DNA of 64,000 nt from Plasmodium malariae (GCF_900090045.1 NW_021638313.1:1-64000); one strand, 5' to 3'; positions 39,448-53,351 are shown, numbered from the stretch's first letter. Translations and numbers: made by a program. Notes: generated by a model from the sequence alone, not told the origin.

Positions 39448-42400
39448 ATGTCTTGTCTTTAATGTAAAATATAATATATCAGTTGAAGGCTAGAACGTCA
39501 AAATCGTTGAATACTAGTATAAATTTTTAATTGTATTTAATTGAAATAGATTATCTAATAATAATAATTATAAATAAAAAATATATATTTTTTTTATTTT
39601 TTGAATAATATTGATTTGTATATATACATTTGTAGATAGTATAAAAAATTATCCTTATTAAATAAAGATTATTTATAACTGTTTACCAAATTATATATTA
39701 TGTATCTAAGCAATTAAAAGGAAGATTTGGAATTATTTATTATTAATCTTAATTTTGGTGTTAATTACCTTATGATATGACTAATTTAATATATATTATA
39801 TTGAAAACTTATCAATAAATGAAATATATATTCTTTTTTATTTTTTGACATTATTATAACATTAAATAGCTCATTTAGATTCAAACATTTTCTAACAGGT
39901 AATTTGTGTCACTTTTTTTTTCCCTCTTACATAATAATAAAATTTTACATTTTTATATATATCTGTAAAAAGATGAATTGACATTATTGGTAATGAATAA
40001 ATATATTTTATATCAACAATTATAAAATAATATGTAAGTATTTTTATATATGTATTTCCTATTTTTAATATATTCAGATATATAAAAGAGCTAATATGGC
40101 GTTAAAAATATAAATAAATATATATAATTTATGATAAAAATTAATAATACATTCATATATATAAGGATCATTTTTTAAATAAAATTAAATTAAAAAAAAT
40201 ATATTGTTTATTTTTGTATGATTTATATTCAGATAACTTTTTATTTTTTAACTACATAAGTTTTAATTATCTGGATACAAATATTACCATATTTTTTACA
40301 TAAGGTTTAGCTAAATATATATATAATGTATATGATAGCGTATACGAATATTTTGGTAGTTATAACAATGGATAAATTAATTTTATTAAATCCGTAATCT
40401 TATGGATTAAAATGAAAATTAGAATACCTATTTAATATGCATGTTATTTATCACATTTATTTGCAATTATAAAGTGCTTTTTAGGCAGTGTAATATCACA
40501 TGTATATTTATTTGTTTTCAAAAATATACTAAAGAGATGGAAAACATTAGTATAATATATACGAAAAATTATGAGTGCAGAAAGTGAACAGATTGTCAAT
40601 AGAAATTTTAATAAAAATATGTTTGTGTGTATGCTTGTTTTCTAGAATTAAGGATTACATTAGTTTATTAAAATATTTTCTTGTGTGTATTTAATATATA
40701 TGTTTATGTAAAATAATTTTATAATGATAATATATTTGTTTTAGTTCAATTTGTAAGATATAAAAAAAGGAATGGGATAAAAAATAGAAAAATAGTAAGT
40801 TAAGCTATTTGATAATGCTACATATTTAGGTGTATAAAGAAAATAAGATAAGTAAATATTATGTTAAAATATAATGTATAACATTATGTAAGTTATATCA
40901 TTAGTTATATATTCAAACATAAGTATCCATGGTAATATGTAATAAAAATATAAATATATTTTAATTTTTTTTTTTTTTTTTTTCCATTTCAAGTCAATTA
41001 TGTCTTAATTTTCATTAAGCCACAAATATTTATTAATACGTTTAATAAGAAATACACTCTTTATATGGAAACAATTGAAAAATACAGTTAAAGGGAAAAT
41101 AACTCTGGAAGCTAGAAAATAGAGAAATATTACAAGAGTGTTGTTTAATATACATTATAAGTTAAATATGTATCTTAACAATTATATAATGAATAGGAAA
41201 ATTATGGTAATAAAAAATTTTTATAGAATTAATAATATTTATTTTTCATGTAATTAATATCATTTTTCAGTGCTGTTAATTTTTCATTTATTGTATATGT
41301 ATAATATACATGAAGATAAAAGTGTGACATAAATTTCTTATTTACTGAAAGAATCCATGTATAAAAATAATAAAACCTTATGAGTATATATAAGTTTAAA
41401 AAAGCAATTCATGTTGAATAATTCACTATAAAAAAAAAAAAAAAAATTTTTATGAATCCGCACTTTGTTAGGTTTTTAATCTTTCCATGTTATTATTTAA
41501 CGTATATATATGTACTTTTATTTCTATTTTAACTTTTTTTGTATTTCTTGAATTACATACTTATATATTCAAAACATTCTTTATCTAAATCTATTGTTCC
41601 CTCTGTACATGACTGGACTTTCTGTTTTTTCTTGTTTTTTATATTAATACCTTAAAAAATAAAATTAGGAAATAAAAAAGTATTATATGTCAATGGACTT
41701 GTTTCGTGTATGAATTTTTAAAAATATAAAAAAGTAGAATTTACGTTTTTCCATTGAGACAATGTCGCTGAATTGAGAACATAACATTGATTTTCAATAA
41801 AATTGGTTTTGATATATATAGTTGTAAAAATTATTATATGTTTTTTGCTAAATGCATTATTCTTCATTATAGAATTATGAATTAACTGAATATGATTGAA
41901 GAAATTTTAAAAAAAAAAAAAATTTTAATTGTTATAATTATAATTACACATATGTAAGCATTGGCAATGATAATATCAAGAATATCATGCTTGCTATTAT
42001 TTAGGTTACATATATCTTAATCAATAAGACATAATCATCGTGAAAAAATGTTAAGATGAAAAATAATTGAACGGAGAATACAAAAATGATGTATTACAAG
42101 GCCATAAAAATGTAACATTAAAATAATTGAAAATTAGAAAAATAAGATGAATAAAAACAACATAAAGTTTGATTAGAAATGAAACCAAATATATAAGTAA
42201 AAGAAAATTATAAAACAATTTTTCTCTCTTTTTTTCAAGTTCGTGTAGAAATAATAAAGGTACAAAAAAAGTAGATGGACATACATATAAATGTTTAATG
42301 TAAAAGTGTTAAAAAAATAAAAAAAAAGGAAATGTCACTGTTTACAAACGTTTTTTAATATATTATTTTTTCCTTTACATTATATAAATAAGATAAAAGG
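39448..42400. other. A/T-rich intergenic DNA; end of block 2 homology
   Basis: Homology to the region after PIR-like relic copy 3 continues to about 39580 (TTTTTAATTGTATTTAATTG) and then stops. Unlike blocks 1 and 3, no minus-strand PIR gene follows. A minus-strand tract at about 41585-41640 is slightly less A+T-rich and briefly open (EGTIDLDKECFEY), but it cannot be assigned. Confidence 0.5.
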
Positions 42401-43800
42401 AAATTTAATGTATCTCTCATAATGTATTTTCTTAGAAATTGGAGATAAAAGAAATGAAAAAAATTATTTTCAAGGAATTTAAATGTATATCACATGATAC
42501 TATGTACCTATATGGGCGAACATGTGCATATGTACATGAGTATATATGGATAAATATGCGTATATTCCATACGTTAATATGCCCATTTACATATATGCAC
42601 TTATATGCATTCCTATATTACATAAAGTGCATATTTTTTTTTGTACATGGTGCAATGCTTTGATTTATTTGGTCATATTATTAAAAGTGTTCATGGAAAT
42701 ATTTTCCTATGCACAGAATGCATTTGATGAAATTTGAACAAATAAACAAAATAAAATTCATTTTATATGGCATGCTTAATCTAGTTTCTCCTATGATTGA
42801 GTTTTATACATATATGTGTAAATTTTTTATATATTATTGTTTACATCAGAAAATAATTTTATAATGACTTTAGTGGGCACTTAAATCATTTAAAGAAAAA
42901 CAAAACCAATAATATATCTATAGTTGGAATATAATTGTATATATATATAACTGAAATATTTAGAGGACAGAATTGTGTGCATATGTATGTACGTTATAAA
43001 AATAGCATTATCTATAAGTGAATACATAATTATCCTTATAACAAGCGTATGTAAATATAAAATTGTTTTTTTCATGTACTTTCATTACCTGTGATGCCTT
43101 TTTATATGGAATATTCTATAAAGAAGATACATACATATATATATGTATGTATAAAAAAGTTTGAATATTGAAAATTTATTCATTCAGTATTGCTCACATT
43201 ATCAATTTATGTTCTCCTGTTGTAGATGTGTTCACATAAGAGTACGTATATGTATATAACAAAGAATGAGACGAATAACAAAATACTGATAAATGAGCAG
43301 GTAGTATATCACTAGTGCTTCAAGTTCATAGAAATATTTATTTTTTTTATGTTAATAAAATGAAGAACGAAGAAAATAAATATCTAATGCATATTCAAAG
43401 GAAAATGTTTAAAATAAGTAGTTGTATAGAAACACAGTTTAACGATATTCCCATTTTATATTACATTATATTTGTAATTGAACTTATTATTTCCTTTATT
43501 AGTAATTGTTCTAGAGGGTTTTAATCAGTATACCCGCCATTACATCTGAGAGAGCTCAAGCAAAAACATAAAAAATGAAAAAGTAACAATTTTCAGTTAT
43601 TAATGTGGAAGAACGAAAATTATATATGAATATATATGTGTATGGTGGATTTATATATAAATGCACGAGGTTATAATCTTTATCATTCATAAACAAGCAT
43701 ATAAGAAAATATATGGATGTATTAACACAAATTATGTATATGGATATTAACTGTGCATACTTGCATATAATGAATTTGTTCATATGGAAATGAAAAAAAA
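42400..43800. other. less A+T-extreme island with alternating purine/pyrimidine tracts
   Basis: The island is visibly richer in G and C than the surroundings, with many CATATG, GTACAT and TGTGCATATG words. Several short open frames on both strands result, none with a recognisable domain. A possible small exon lies at 43226-43300, bounded by ttgtag and gtagta (25 codons, starting MCSHKST). A 69-codon frame follows at 43315-43524. There is not enough evidence for a gene. Confidence 0.4.
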
Positions 43801-46520
43801 AAAAAAAGTATTATAATATAATTTTTTGCTATTTTTTTTTTTTTGTAAAATTTACATTAGATATATTCATGCACTCTTATTTGTAGAGTGAAAATGTTAA
43901 ATATTTTCTTATAAAAATGAAAATAAGATACTATAATGGACTGAAACGCATGTAGATAAAATACATAAAAGTATTCGTTTTAGGGATTATTTTGACATTT
44001 ATAAGTTTGTGTGGAAAAACATCAAAATGCAGAATAGTGCTAAGGGTGTTTTTTAAATGATTTAATAACTTTATAATAAGTATAACCGTAAAAATATTAA
44101 GTAATGTAAAATTAGTAAAATTGTAATTTCACTGAAAATATATAAAACACACTTTAATTCATGTGTGAAACAAATATTAAAAAGAAAATTGTTTTGTAAC
44201 CTATTATTATTATAATAATAACATCATCAGTTAAAAGAGAAATAATTTATTATTATACAAGTCATATTTATGAGAAGTGATTATTACATATAATATTATA
44301 TATACAAGAATTAAAGAATATTTAGATACTAATATGGATACATTTATATGAATAAATAAATATAAATATATAAAATAAATATATATAATTAATAATATTA
44401 TTCCCATACACTGTATGCTTTCACTTGGGAAATAATAAAATATATCAAAAAAAATAAAAACTATACATATGTATTCCTTCATATTACTGAATATAAATAA
44501 TTAATTAAATTAAATTGATATGAATAACATTAATAAATACAAGATGCATAAATAAGGCAGGAAAAAAAAAGTAATCCTCTAAAAATTTCGAACTTTTTTA
44601 ATTAGAGATAAATTTATAAAATAATAAATAAATAGAATCTAATATATATATGTAATATTTATCATTACATATTCAACATAATATATAGTATTATTTATTA
44701 AAAAGCACTGTTAGAATCTTTCATATGTCTTAATATTTATAAATTTTGGAAAGCAAGAGATATCCATATGAAAGTATTATTTAATGTTCTTGAACAGAGA
44801 ATCTGTTTAAATATATATATATATATAAAAATATATATACTATATTAATATGAAAATATGTAATGAAATAAAACTTTTATTATTTTTATAAAATATTATA
44901 TGACAACATGTATTATACTGCATATTAAAAATTTAGAGACTTCACATATATTTTTTTAATTACATAAAATATATTATTCATTACATTATTTGGGTTAATA
45001 TTTATTTATAATTTAATAAAAAATTAATGCATTATTATCTCCTGTATAAAGTAGTCAAAATGTAAAATAACACTTTAAGCATTTTGCTAAATTGCATTAT
45101 ATGTTATTTTATGTATTGTCTTTTCGTATTTCTTATATATATCATATTATGTTCTAAATTATTGTATTTAAATAATTTTCTTACTGTAATTGTTCATTTT
45201 TTTTAATCATAATATTTACAATAAGCGTTTTTTTTTCTGCATTTACTTTTTTATTCTATTTTTTAAAATTGACATTTCTATAAAAATTATAAATATATAT
45301 TTTTTTCCAGAAAAAAAAATTTTCCCCCTTTTTTTTCTGGATTCTCAAATCTAATAAATTTTATTTTAGTTAAAATAAAACAATAAATTTTTATAAATGG
45401 TGCAAAAATTTTAGTATTCCATGTGTAATAATATCATAAGTATATATAAAAGTGTTAAATTAGAGAGTAATACTTGAAACAGCAAATGAGTGCATATGAA
45501 TTAAATCTTACAATGGAATTTTTTAATGGTTGAATTAATGTTGTACATATCGTAGATACATGATATGTGTTAGTTTATAATTTGTAAATTAAAAAAAAGT
45601 TCTGTTTTTTTCTTGTTTTTTTCATCTTATAAATATTATTACATAGTATGAAATAATTTATATTTTTTCAGTTATATAATAATGTTTAAAAGGACTGACA
45701 TAGAAATAAACTAGAAGTTTCATTAGGTTATCCAAAAAAAAAATTAATAATTATATTTCTATTATATACTAATATCTTCTTTCTCAATGACTATATTTTA
45801 TCTATTCCAGTAAAATAAAATATACATTATCCCAAAAATCTATTTTATATCATATTTTTTCTGAAAACTAAGACAACAAAAAGTAATAATTGTTCTTCTG
45901 TACTATTAAAAAATATATTTTTTCTGAGGCATTATTAATTGATTAGTTTTACCAGTAATTATTTTATTTGATGTTACTTGTTTATATATATTTTTATCGA
46001 AAACATTTACTAAAATATTTTTAAATGTTGTTATCTTTTTTGCACTTCATATTTTAATATTATTTATGAATATAAAAAACTTTTTGAAAAATATAATAAA
46101 ACAAAAGAAGAATTGCGTTAATAGTATTTTTCTAAGTATAATGTGTAATTATAAATGGTGTTGTTTACAGAGTTAAAGGTATTATAACTTTAAACCATAC
46201 CAACTTGATGTAAAATTAAAATGTTTTATTTTATTTAAAATTACTACATTTATATTTTTTATTTTCATACGTTCTAATTTTTATAATGTTTTATAAAGAA
46301 AACGTAAAAGAAATTTTTTCTATGTGGTTCCGTACTTCATATCATATATATATTTATATACTAATAAAAAAAAATACTTAACGCTTATATAAATTTATTA
46401 CGTAATATATAATATAAATATTTCCATATATTTTTAGAGTATCTTTGATAAATATTTATATAATAAGAAAATTATTAATATAACATTATATCCAAAAATA
46501 GACAGATTATTATAATATAG
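43801..46520. other. A/T-rich intergenic DNA
   Basis: No gene seen; contains the hairpin at 45307-45340 listed separately and a run of TA dinucleotides near 44810-44840. Confidence 0.55.
45307..45340. repeat. perfect inverted repeat (12-bp arms) around C5
   Basis: CCAG plus eight A pairs with eight T plus CTGG around a 10-base loop containing CCCCC. It is conspicuous because a run of five C is rare in this DNA. No adjoining gene explains it as a terminator; its role is unknown. Confidence 0.6.
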
Positions 46521-47005
46521 TTGTACGGAAAAAAAGTATGCACCACTCTAAAATATGTTATTTTGAAATGGATGATATTATGAAAATAAATAAGATAATT
46601 ATAAATCTGAATATGATGAGTAATGTTAATCTAAAAATAAATATAATTCAGAAGCGGAGTCCAAAAAATTGTTCACGTATTGCAAATATGTCCTATATTA
46701 TTTTTTAAAAGAGATAAATAATATTTTTGTAAAAATACTATATTGTATATTCATCCTTATATATATAATACAGGAAATGTATCTATCCTACTAAGAAAAA
46801 AAGTTTAATACTTTCAAAGTGTACGACTACCGCCGTAACATATTCCGTATTGGTGTTATATTTAATAAAAGCATTTTCATCAACTGTATTTTTAGAAATC
46901 GATAAGGAATTTACGCTGTTGTTTTCTTTATTGTTTGTTATTTTATGTAATTCGGTGGTTATTTATATATTTGTAAAATTCTTCAAGCATGCAATAGTAA
47001 TATGA
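46521..47005 (+). pseudogene. decayed two-TM exported-protein exon, related to the gene at 8560
   Basis: After an acceptor-like aatatag, an open stretch (from 46523) encodes about 60 residues rich in Lys/Asn. It reaches a stop at a T-run where a one-base change continues the frame into LKEINNIFVK, resembling the FLKNN region of fam-l. A second frame shift leads into SLILSKCTTTAVTYSVLVLY, a short loop, then FVILCNSVVIYIFVKFFKHA and TGA at 47003-47005. The end matches the gene at 8560 best (IVYMFVKIKKHRRI). Exon 1 was not found. It is a relic, and a divergent fam-l-like gene is the most likely ancestor. Confidence 0.5.
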
Positions 47006-49290
47006 TAATATTGGATTCACACTTATATATATTGAATGTATAGCTTTGAAAAAAAGGTTTTCAGGTGTTTATTAGAAATTTTGTTTATGCTGAATGCAAT
47101 TATGTGCTCAAAATAATTCCTCATTATATACTTATAAAATTCATATTGAAAAAATAATATATACATATATATAATTATATATAACTGTAAAAATGTATAT
47201 ATTAAATATTTATAACCGCACAATCCTATATTTATTTTAGTATTATAACGCAATTATTGATGTAAGTTATATTTCTTTTTAGACACAAATATATTTACAT
47301 ATATATTTAAATTTTTATACTAATATGAAATTAATATTTATAAATATTCACAACAAAAATATATGTTTTATATAAAAAAATTATGTGTATATATGTTTAA
47401 TTAAAATTTTTATTATAATAAATTTGTGTTTATTTAATTTAATACAATATTCTACAATTAATACGGTGTCACCGGAACTAGTGATAAAATTTATATTTTT
47501 AACGATTATAATTTTTCTTTACTTTTTTTCAAGGATTTAATAATTTGAAGAATTAACTATAGGAATTTACTGTATATTACTTTTAATTTTAATATTCCAC
47601 GTTGTTCCTCATTTAAAAAAACAATAAATATATATTTTTTTTGTTAATATATATTTTTTCTATAAATGTAAATATGAAAAATTATTTTTGTAAAAAATAT
47701 TTTGAAATATATGTGCTTTAAATCTTAATTCATATAAGAATATTTTTATTAAAATGTTCGATATTTATACTATTTTAATTATGATATTGTTATGATTATA
47801 CTAATATTATTTTAATTTTATGGATAAATTATTAATTTTATAACTGATGAAGCTTTACATTTAAATGAAAATCTTAAAAAACCTTTACTATTTTATTTTT
47901 TAATTTATGCAGTTATTGCAGTTAATACTGTTTTATGAAATATTTATAAATTTTTTTAATAATAATAATGTAGTTAATAAAAGGATATATATGTTTTTGT
48001 TTACGTACGTATTAAGTGAATACATATTTGAACTGATGTTGATCTAATATTAAATTATTCATACAACAATTAATACTTTAGTTCTGTATTAGAGAATAAT
48101 TACTTAATAATAGAGAATAATATTTTATCAGTGAAAACTATTTAACATTTAATTAAAATATACATGTATATTAAGGTTAAGTATATTTTTTTCACAGTAT
48201 CCATATATATATATAATAGTTCATACATTTATGGTACTTTGAATGTTATCTCTACATATAAGCTTACTACAGAAGTAATAGTACCTTAAAAAAATAAAAA
48301 AGTATAAATAGTCTTTTAACTAGAAAATTATTTAAAATTTTTAATTATAATCCCTATTATAATATAATAGTAAGTAAAAGTAAAAACATGTTATATATGT
48401 GAGGAAATTAACATAAATATAATTGTCTTTATTAATAATATAATCTCTGGTATATTTTAAGTAAAACATTATTATATATTTTGTATAAAGTATTAATTAT
48501 ATAAGAATATACTATATATTTTTTCGCACAAATTGTTTGCGAGCTTATCAATTGATTAAATTCTAATTTTCTTAAAGTTCCTCTTTAATAAATTTTTATT
48601 GAATACTCAGGTTAATGTTAATATTTGATTTAATAATAACTAGGAATGTTCATTTGAAAATACATTAATTAAAACATGAATGAGCTTAAGTATTTTATTT
48701 TTCTGGCCTAAATATAGTTGGAAATAGACAAATTGATATTAATACTTGGGAGAGTTTACATAATAATTTGACCACCTATTAATAAATATTTTAAAATAAT
48801 TATTAGTTTTTTTTTATCTATGATATATTAATATTTCTTATAAATATATAAACTTAGGAAAAAACACATATATTAAAAAAAAGAATTTAAAAAGTTATGT
48901 TTAGATATTATGATATAAATTGAACTTAATAATTAGATTTTCCAAAAATTAGTATACTCGAATAAAAAATAATTTCATATTTATTTCTAAAATATAAATT
49001 GTTTATTTATTACTAATGGAGTTATGAATTAATTTGTTTATATATTTTATAGTATTATAAAATATATATATGCATAAATGGTAACTAATTATGCACTTAA
49101 TATTAAACCAAGTTTTTTTTACAAATTTTTATTTTTTTAATTTATTTTTACTTTTATTATATTGTTATAATAACAAATATTTTATACAAAAATATCCAAT
49201 TGTTGCAGTGTATACTGTAAATGAAAATATATTAGTTTACTGGATAATATTAAAATCAGTAATTATTATTTAGATATATAGAACAATGAA
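47006..49290. other. A/T-rich intergenic DNA before block 3
   Basis: No gene seen. The minus frame at 47023-47253 and the plus frame at 49091-49273 have intergenic composition and no motifs. Confidence 0.6.
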
Positions 49291-49330
49291 TTATATCTAC
49301 ATTCTCTATATTCTATACTATATATGAATT
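49291..49330 (+). promoter_or_regulatory. distal upstream element of the fam-l gene at 49712
   Basis: ATCTACATTCTCTATATTCT, then ATACTATATATGAATTC, about 415 bp before the ATG. Confidence 0.4.
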
Positions 49331-49639
49331 CAGAATTTACAAATATTAAAAATAAAAAATTTATATATTATTTTGAATAGGATTAATAATATCATTTGTT
49401 CATTAACTATTCTAGATAACTAAATTATATATTTTAAATATATATAAATTAAAACTCATTATATTATTTTTAATGAATTATATATTAATGAATAAAATTA
49501 AAATAAAAATTTTATAATAATTTAGAATATTAATTTTTTTTGTATTATAAAATTTATTATTGTTATTTTATATGATTATTTTTTTATGAAACCGAATAAA
49601 AATATAATAATAAACTAAATAAAAAGACGTAGATTCCTT

Positions 49640-49661
49640 TATTAGAAATATATTATATCAA
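49640..49661 (+). promoter_or_regulatory. proximal upstream element of the fam-l gene at 49712
   Basis: ATTAGAAATATATTATATCA, beginning 71 bp before the ATG; nearly identical to the copy before fam-m at 36410. Confidence 0.4.
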
Positions 49662-49711
49662 TATAATTTTTTTTATTAATTGAACTTATTACAATATATG
49701 AATTATATGAA

Positions 49712-50729
49712 ATGGAAAAAAAAATTAAGTTACTCTTATTTATTAATATTGCTGCGTTTATTCTCTTAACATGGATATACAATTTTAGCATTTATATTGT
49801 ATGAAAATATTATTCAGGAATATTTGCATTATTCGTTTCCTTTGTGTTTTATTTTTATTAACATTTTATTTAAGAGTGATATTATTGATATTTTTTAATT
49901 ATAAATATTTAATTTATTTTTTTAGAATGAATATCATAAATTTTCGGAACAGAATCATACATATGGTAAAAAATTAAATATAGGGAATTATCGATTATTA
50001 GCAAAATGTAAACAAAATATGGATACATGTCCTATGAAATTAAAGGAATGGATATCGAATAATGATATGGATGAGAGAAAAGATATATCTAATAATGAAA
50101 GGAAGTATGCAGAAATAAAAAAACAATCAAATGGTAGTTTATCAAATAATAGGAAAGATCATAAAAAACATAACAAAAATAAATCTTGTATATTTGAAAC
50201 AAAAAAATATTCCCGTATGGAAAAAAAAATATTTAAAGAACTTGATTATGCAGATTTTCTTAAAAACAACAGGACAATTAGTGATAAGATTTATAAAAAA
50301 ATAATGCGTAAAAAGTACGGATTTCGATTAAGTTTACCTATATTTTTTGTTGTTTTGTTATCCATATTACTTTTACTAGATTTATTCGTGGGTTATGGAC
50401 TTATAAATGGTTTGTTTTATGTTTTGAATATTATTGCTGAAACAGTGGAATCAACCACAAATAGTGTGACACCTTTACAAAAAATGTTAAGGCCATTACA
50501 TGAATGGTTGAAAAATTCCTTTTTTGGTTCGTTCTTCCAAAAATCTATTCAAGTAGCAGCGAGCGGAGGCAAACCTAAAATAGTTAAGCATTATTATATA
50601 ACTGGTTTCTTTGGTTTTCTTATATACTTCATACCAATCTTTATAATAGGTGTCACATGTATATTAGGTATTTTTTACTACCATAAAAAAGTTAAAAAGT
50701 ATGAAAAAATTAAGTTTAGAAAAGGGTAA
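49712..50729 (+). CDS. fam-l exported protein (296 aa), two exons
   Basis: Exon 1 is 49712-49798 (MEKKIKLLLFIN, hydrophobic core, LLTWIYNFSIYI), donor gtatga. Exon 2 is 49926-50729 after ttttttag. It has a signal-like start, PEXEL-like RLLAK at residues 52-56, a charged linker, KSCIFETKKYSRMEKKIF and FKELDYADFLKNN blocks, TM1 at about 162-182, a loop of about 75 residues, TM2 at about 257-280 and a YYHKKVKKYEKIKF tail. No internal stop. It is the block 3 counterpart of the divergent gene at 8560. Yet by sequence it is a standard fam-l, closer to those at 25693 and 32681, so block 1 and block 3 differ most at this position. The exported role is inferred; the function is unknown. Confidence 0.9.
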
Positions 50730-53014
50730 AATGAATAATAAGAAATATGATTCTTTCTATAAGGATGTATTTAATTTGAAGTAATAACTGTAATGTCTTT
50801 AGTTGTATAGCTATTAAAAGTACCCATAATTGATTACTTTTTGTCAAGTGTATCCACATAAACAAGGTTTTTCTGATATACAACAGTAAAAATATATATT
50901 TCTAGGTTTGCTTGAATTTGAATGTGCGATCGTTTTTCATTATTTATTTAAATTATTATTTATGTTTATTAAATATTATGGCGTAAATACATATTTGTGT
51001 ATTTATATATATTTTCATAAAAAATATATGTATGAGTGTTTAAATGAATTTATAATAGTACAATATATATTGTTTAATTTAAGCCATAAGTTACTTTACA
51101 TTTGAACTGTATGAAATAATATTTTTCAATTTTCCACTTGTTCCAGTTCAAAATTATTATATGTCCATATAATTCAAAAACTGTGTTTTACTGATTTAAA
51201 ATTAAAAATTAATATGACTTGTTTTGTATTTAATTATAGGAAGTGTATGTATTTTGTTGCAGAGAATTATATATATATATATATATTTGCTGAAAAAGAA
51301 ATATTAATTACTCTATAAATTAAGTTTTATGAGATATGTGTTATAAGTAATACATATTTTATAGGTGGTTTTATCAATTGTTTAGCTATTTTTTTTTAGT
51401 TTAAAAAGAAAAAAAATAAACGTATATAAAAATAACATTATTGTGTATGGGTTATTGGATATTGTTTAATAAAATTGAATTTATTTTTCTTATTATGTAA
51501 ATGAACAGTTAACGCTATTTATCATTTTATCATTGTGCTTACTTCTGGAGTTAATTCAGTTTTTATAAAAGTAATTAAATTTAATTTATATTGATAATCT
51601 ATGAATAAATAAGCTATATAAATTTTATTATTTTTTACGTCGTTAAAGGATAAAATTACTTAATTATATGTAATTTTATATTAACAAATAGTATATTGAA
51701 ATCGTTTTCTATATAATATTGTTTTTTTTCATAATTGTATACTTCTAAGAATGTATTATATATCTATAAATATTTTCATTAAGGGTAATGAAAAAAAATT
51801 CAGTTATTTTCTATGTAAAATAATAATACATAGATAAGTATTATATATCAGTTTTATTGTTTACGCATGTATGTAAATATATTAAGTTAAAACATAACAT
51901 TATTTCATAAATATATATATGTATACATAAAGCTTATATTAACCATTAGTAATTTTATCAAATTAATAATAAAAGTTCTATAAACAAAATAAAAATTAAA
52001 AAAGAATTATTATTTTATAAATGATTTATAAATTGATAATATTTTTTTTATTCGTTTGATATGTATTAATAAATTATATCAAAATGACAAATATATTTTT
52101 TTGAAAACGTTTTATCTAAATAATCATAATGAATGAGAAACTGCATGAAACATTTTCCCAAGTAATTTTCATGATTAAACTTTATTTTATATATATAATT
52201 TTCTATGTATTCACATGAAAATAACAATAAAACATTAATATACTTTTGAATTATCACCTTTATATAATATTTTAAAAGTGCAGTATAGTCAAAGAAATAA
52301 TCATTGCACAATTTTTCTTTGAAAAAGTATACATAGGAACTATAAAAAATTAGATTGATATATATGGGAATAATATATGTGGAAAATAAAAATATAAATA
52401 ATAAAAATTTTAATAAAAATTACATATATATACTTTTTAATAATAAATATTAAAAAAAAATATTAAAATATTTTAGTCCATTTATCAAATTAGTGTATGC
52501 ACAGAAAAGACAAATACTTATATGTTGACAATGTTTATTTATTTTATTTTTTTTTTTTTTGTATGTGAATGTTACTTCTATATGAGAAAAAATTAATTAA
52601 AAAAAATATATAAAAAATTAAGTAGATGAATATAAAAATTTTTCATTAATTAATAATGGAATATATTAAGTATAATTTAAAATCTTAATATTCAAAAATT
52701 ATGATCGAATATTAAAAAGTCAGTTTTTTTGGTATTTAAAATAAATGTTACTGCTTATATCAGATAGTGGAATATATATTTAATACTATATAAGATTGTT
52801 TGTGCTCAGGGATTACCTAAAGGATCTGTAATGATTAATGTAACACAAAATATTATTCTATCAGTACATTATTACCATTATTATTCTGTTAAAATAATAA
52901 ATATTTCTTAAAAATAATAAGAGGTGCTTCTGAAATAAATTATTTATACTAATGGAATTATTAGTTATATAGTATCTATACGAAATGTACATATATTTTT
53001 CATTTATAGAGCAG
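50730..53014. other. intergenic DNA within fam-l/fam-m pair 4
   Basis: No gene. A GAATTTGAATGTGCGATCG tract near 50910 is the shared 3' flank of fam-l. The 65-codon frame over it (50908-51105) is therefore unlikely to be a gene. Confidence 0.55.
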
Positions 53015-53064
53015 TATATTAAATGTATTCTATACGTTATATATTCTATATAAATTTAATAATT
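53015..53064 (+). promoter_or_regulatory. distal upstream element of the fam-m gene at 53421
   Basis: TGTATTCTATACGTTATATA followed by TTCTATATAAATTTAAT, about 400 bp before the ATG. Confidence 0.38.
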
Positions 53065-53351
53065 ATATATTTTTTTTATTCTATTTCGGAAAAAATTAAT
53101 AAAAAGTGTTACATAATTGTTTATATTTTAAAATAAAATTATAGTTTTAAAATATTTAAGTATAAATGAAAATTATTTTATCTTAATGAGAGTTAATTTT
53201 TTGGAAAAAATAGAATTAAAATTTTATGATATATATTTAAAATTATTTTCCATAGGGATGTTGTAATAGATGTTTTATTTATATGATTTTTATTATTTTT
53301 TTACAGAGAAAACAGCAAAAAATTGTTATAAAAATAATTATTGCATTATTG

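Noticed and set aside
42439..42737. Overlapping 74- and 63-codon plus-strand frames
   Set aside because: Open in two phases at once because of alternating CATATG-like words; looks like composition and not coding selection.
52066..52311. 81-codon minus-strand frame
   Set aside because: No motif, no splice context, intergenic composition, inside a fam-l/fam-m spacer.
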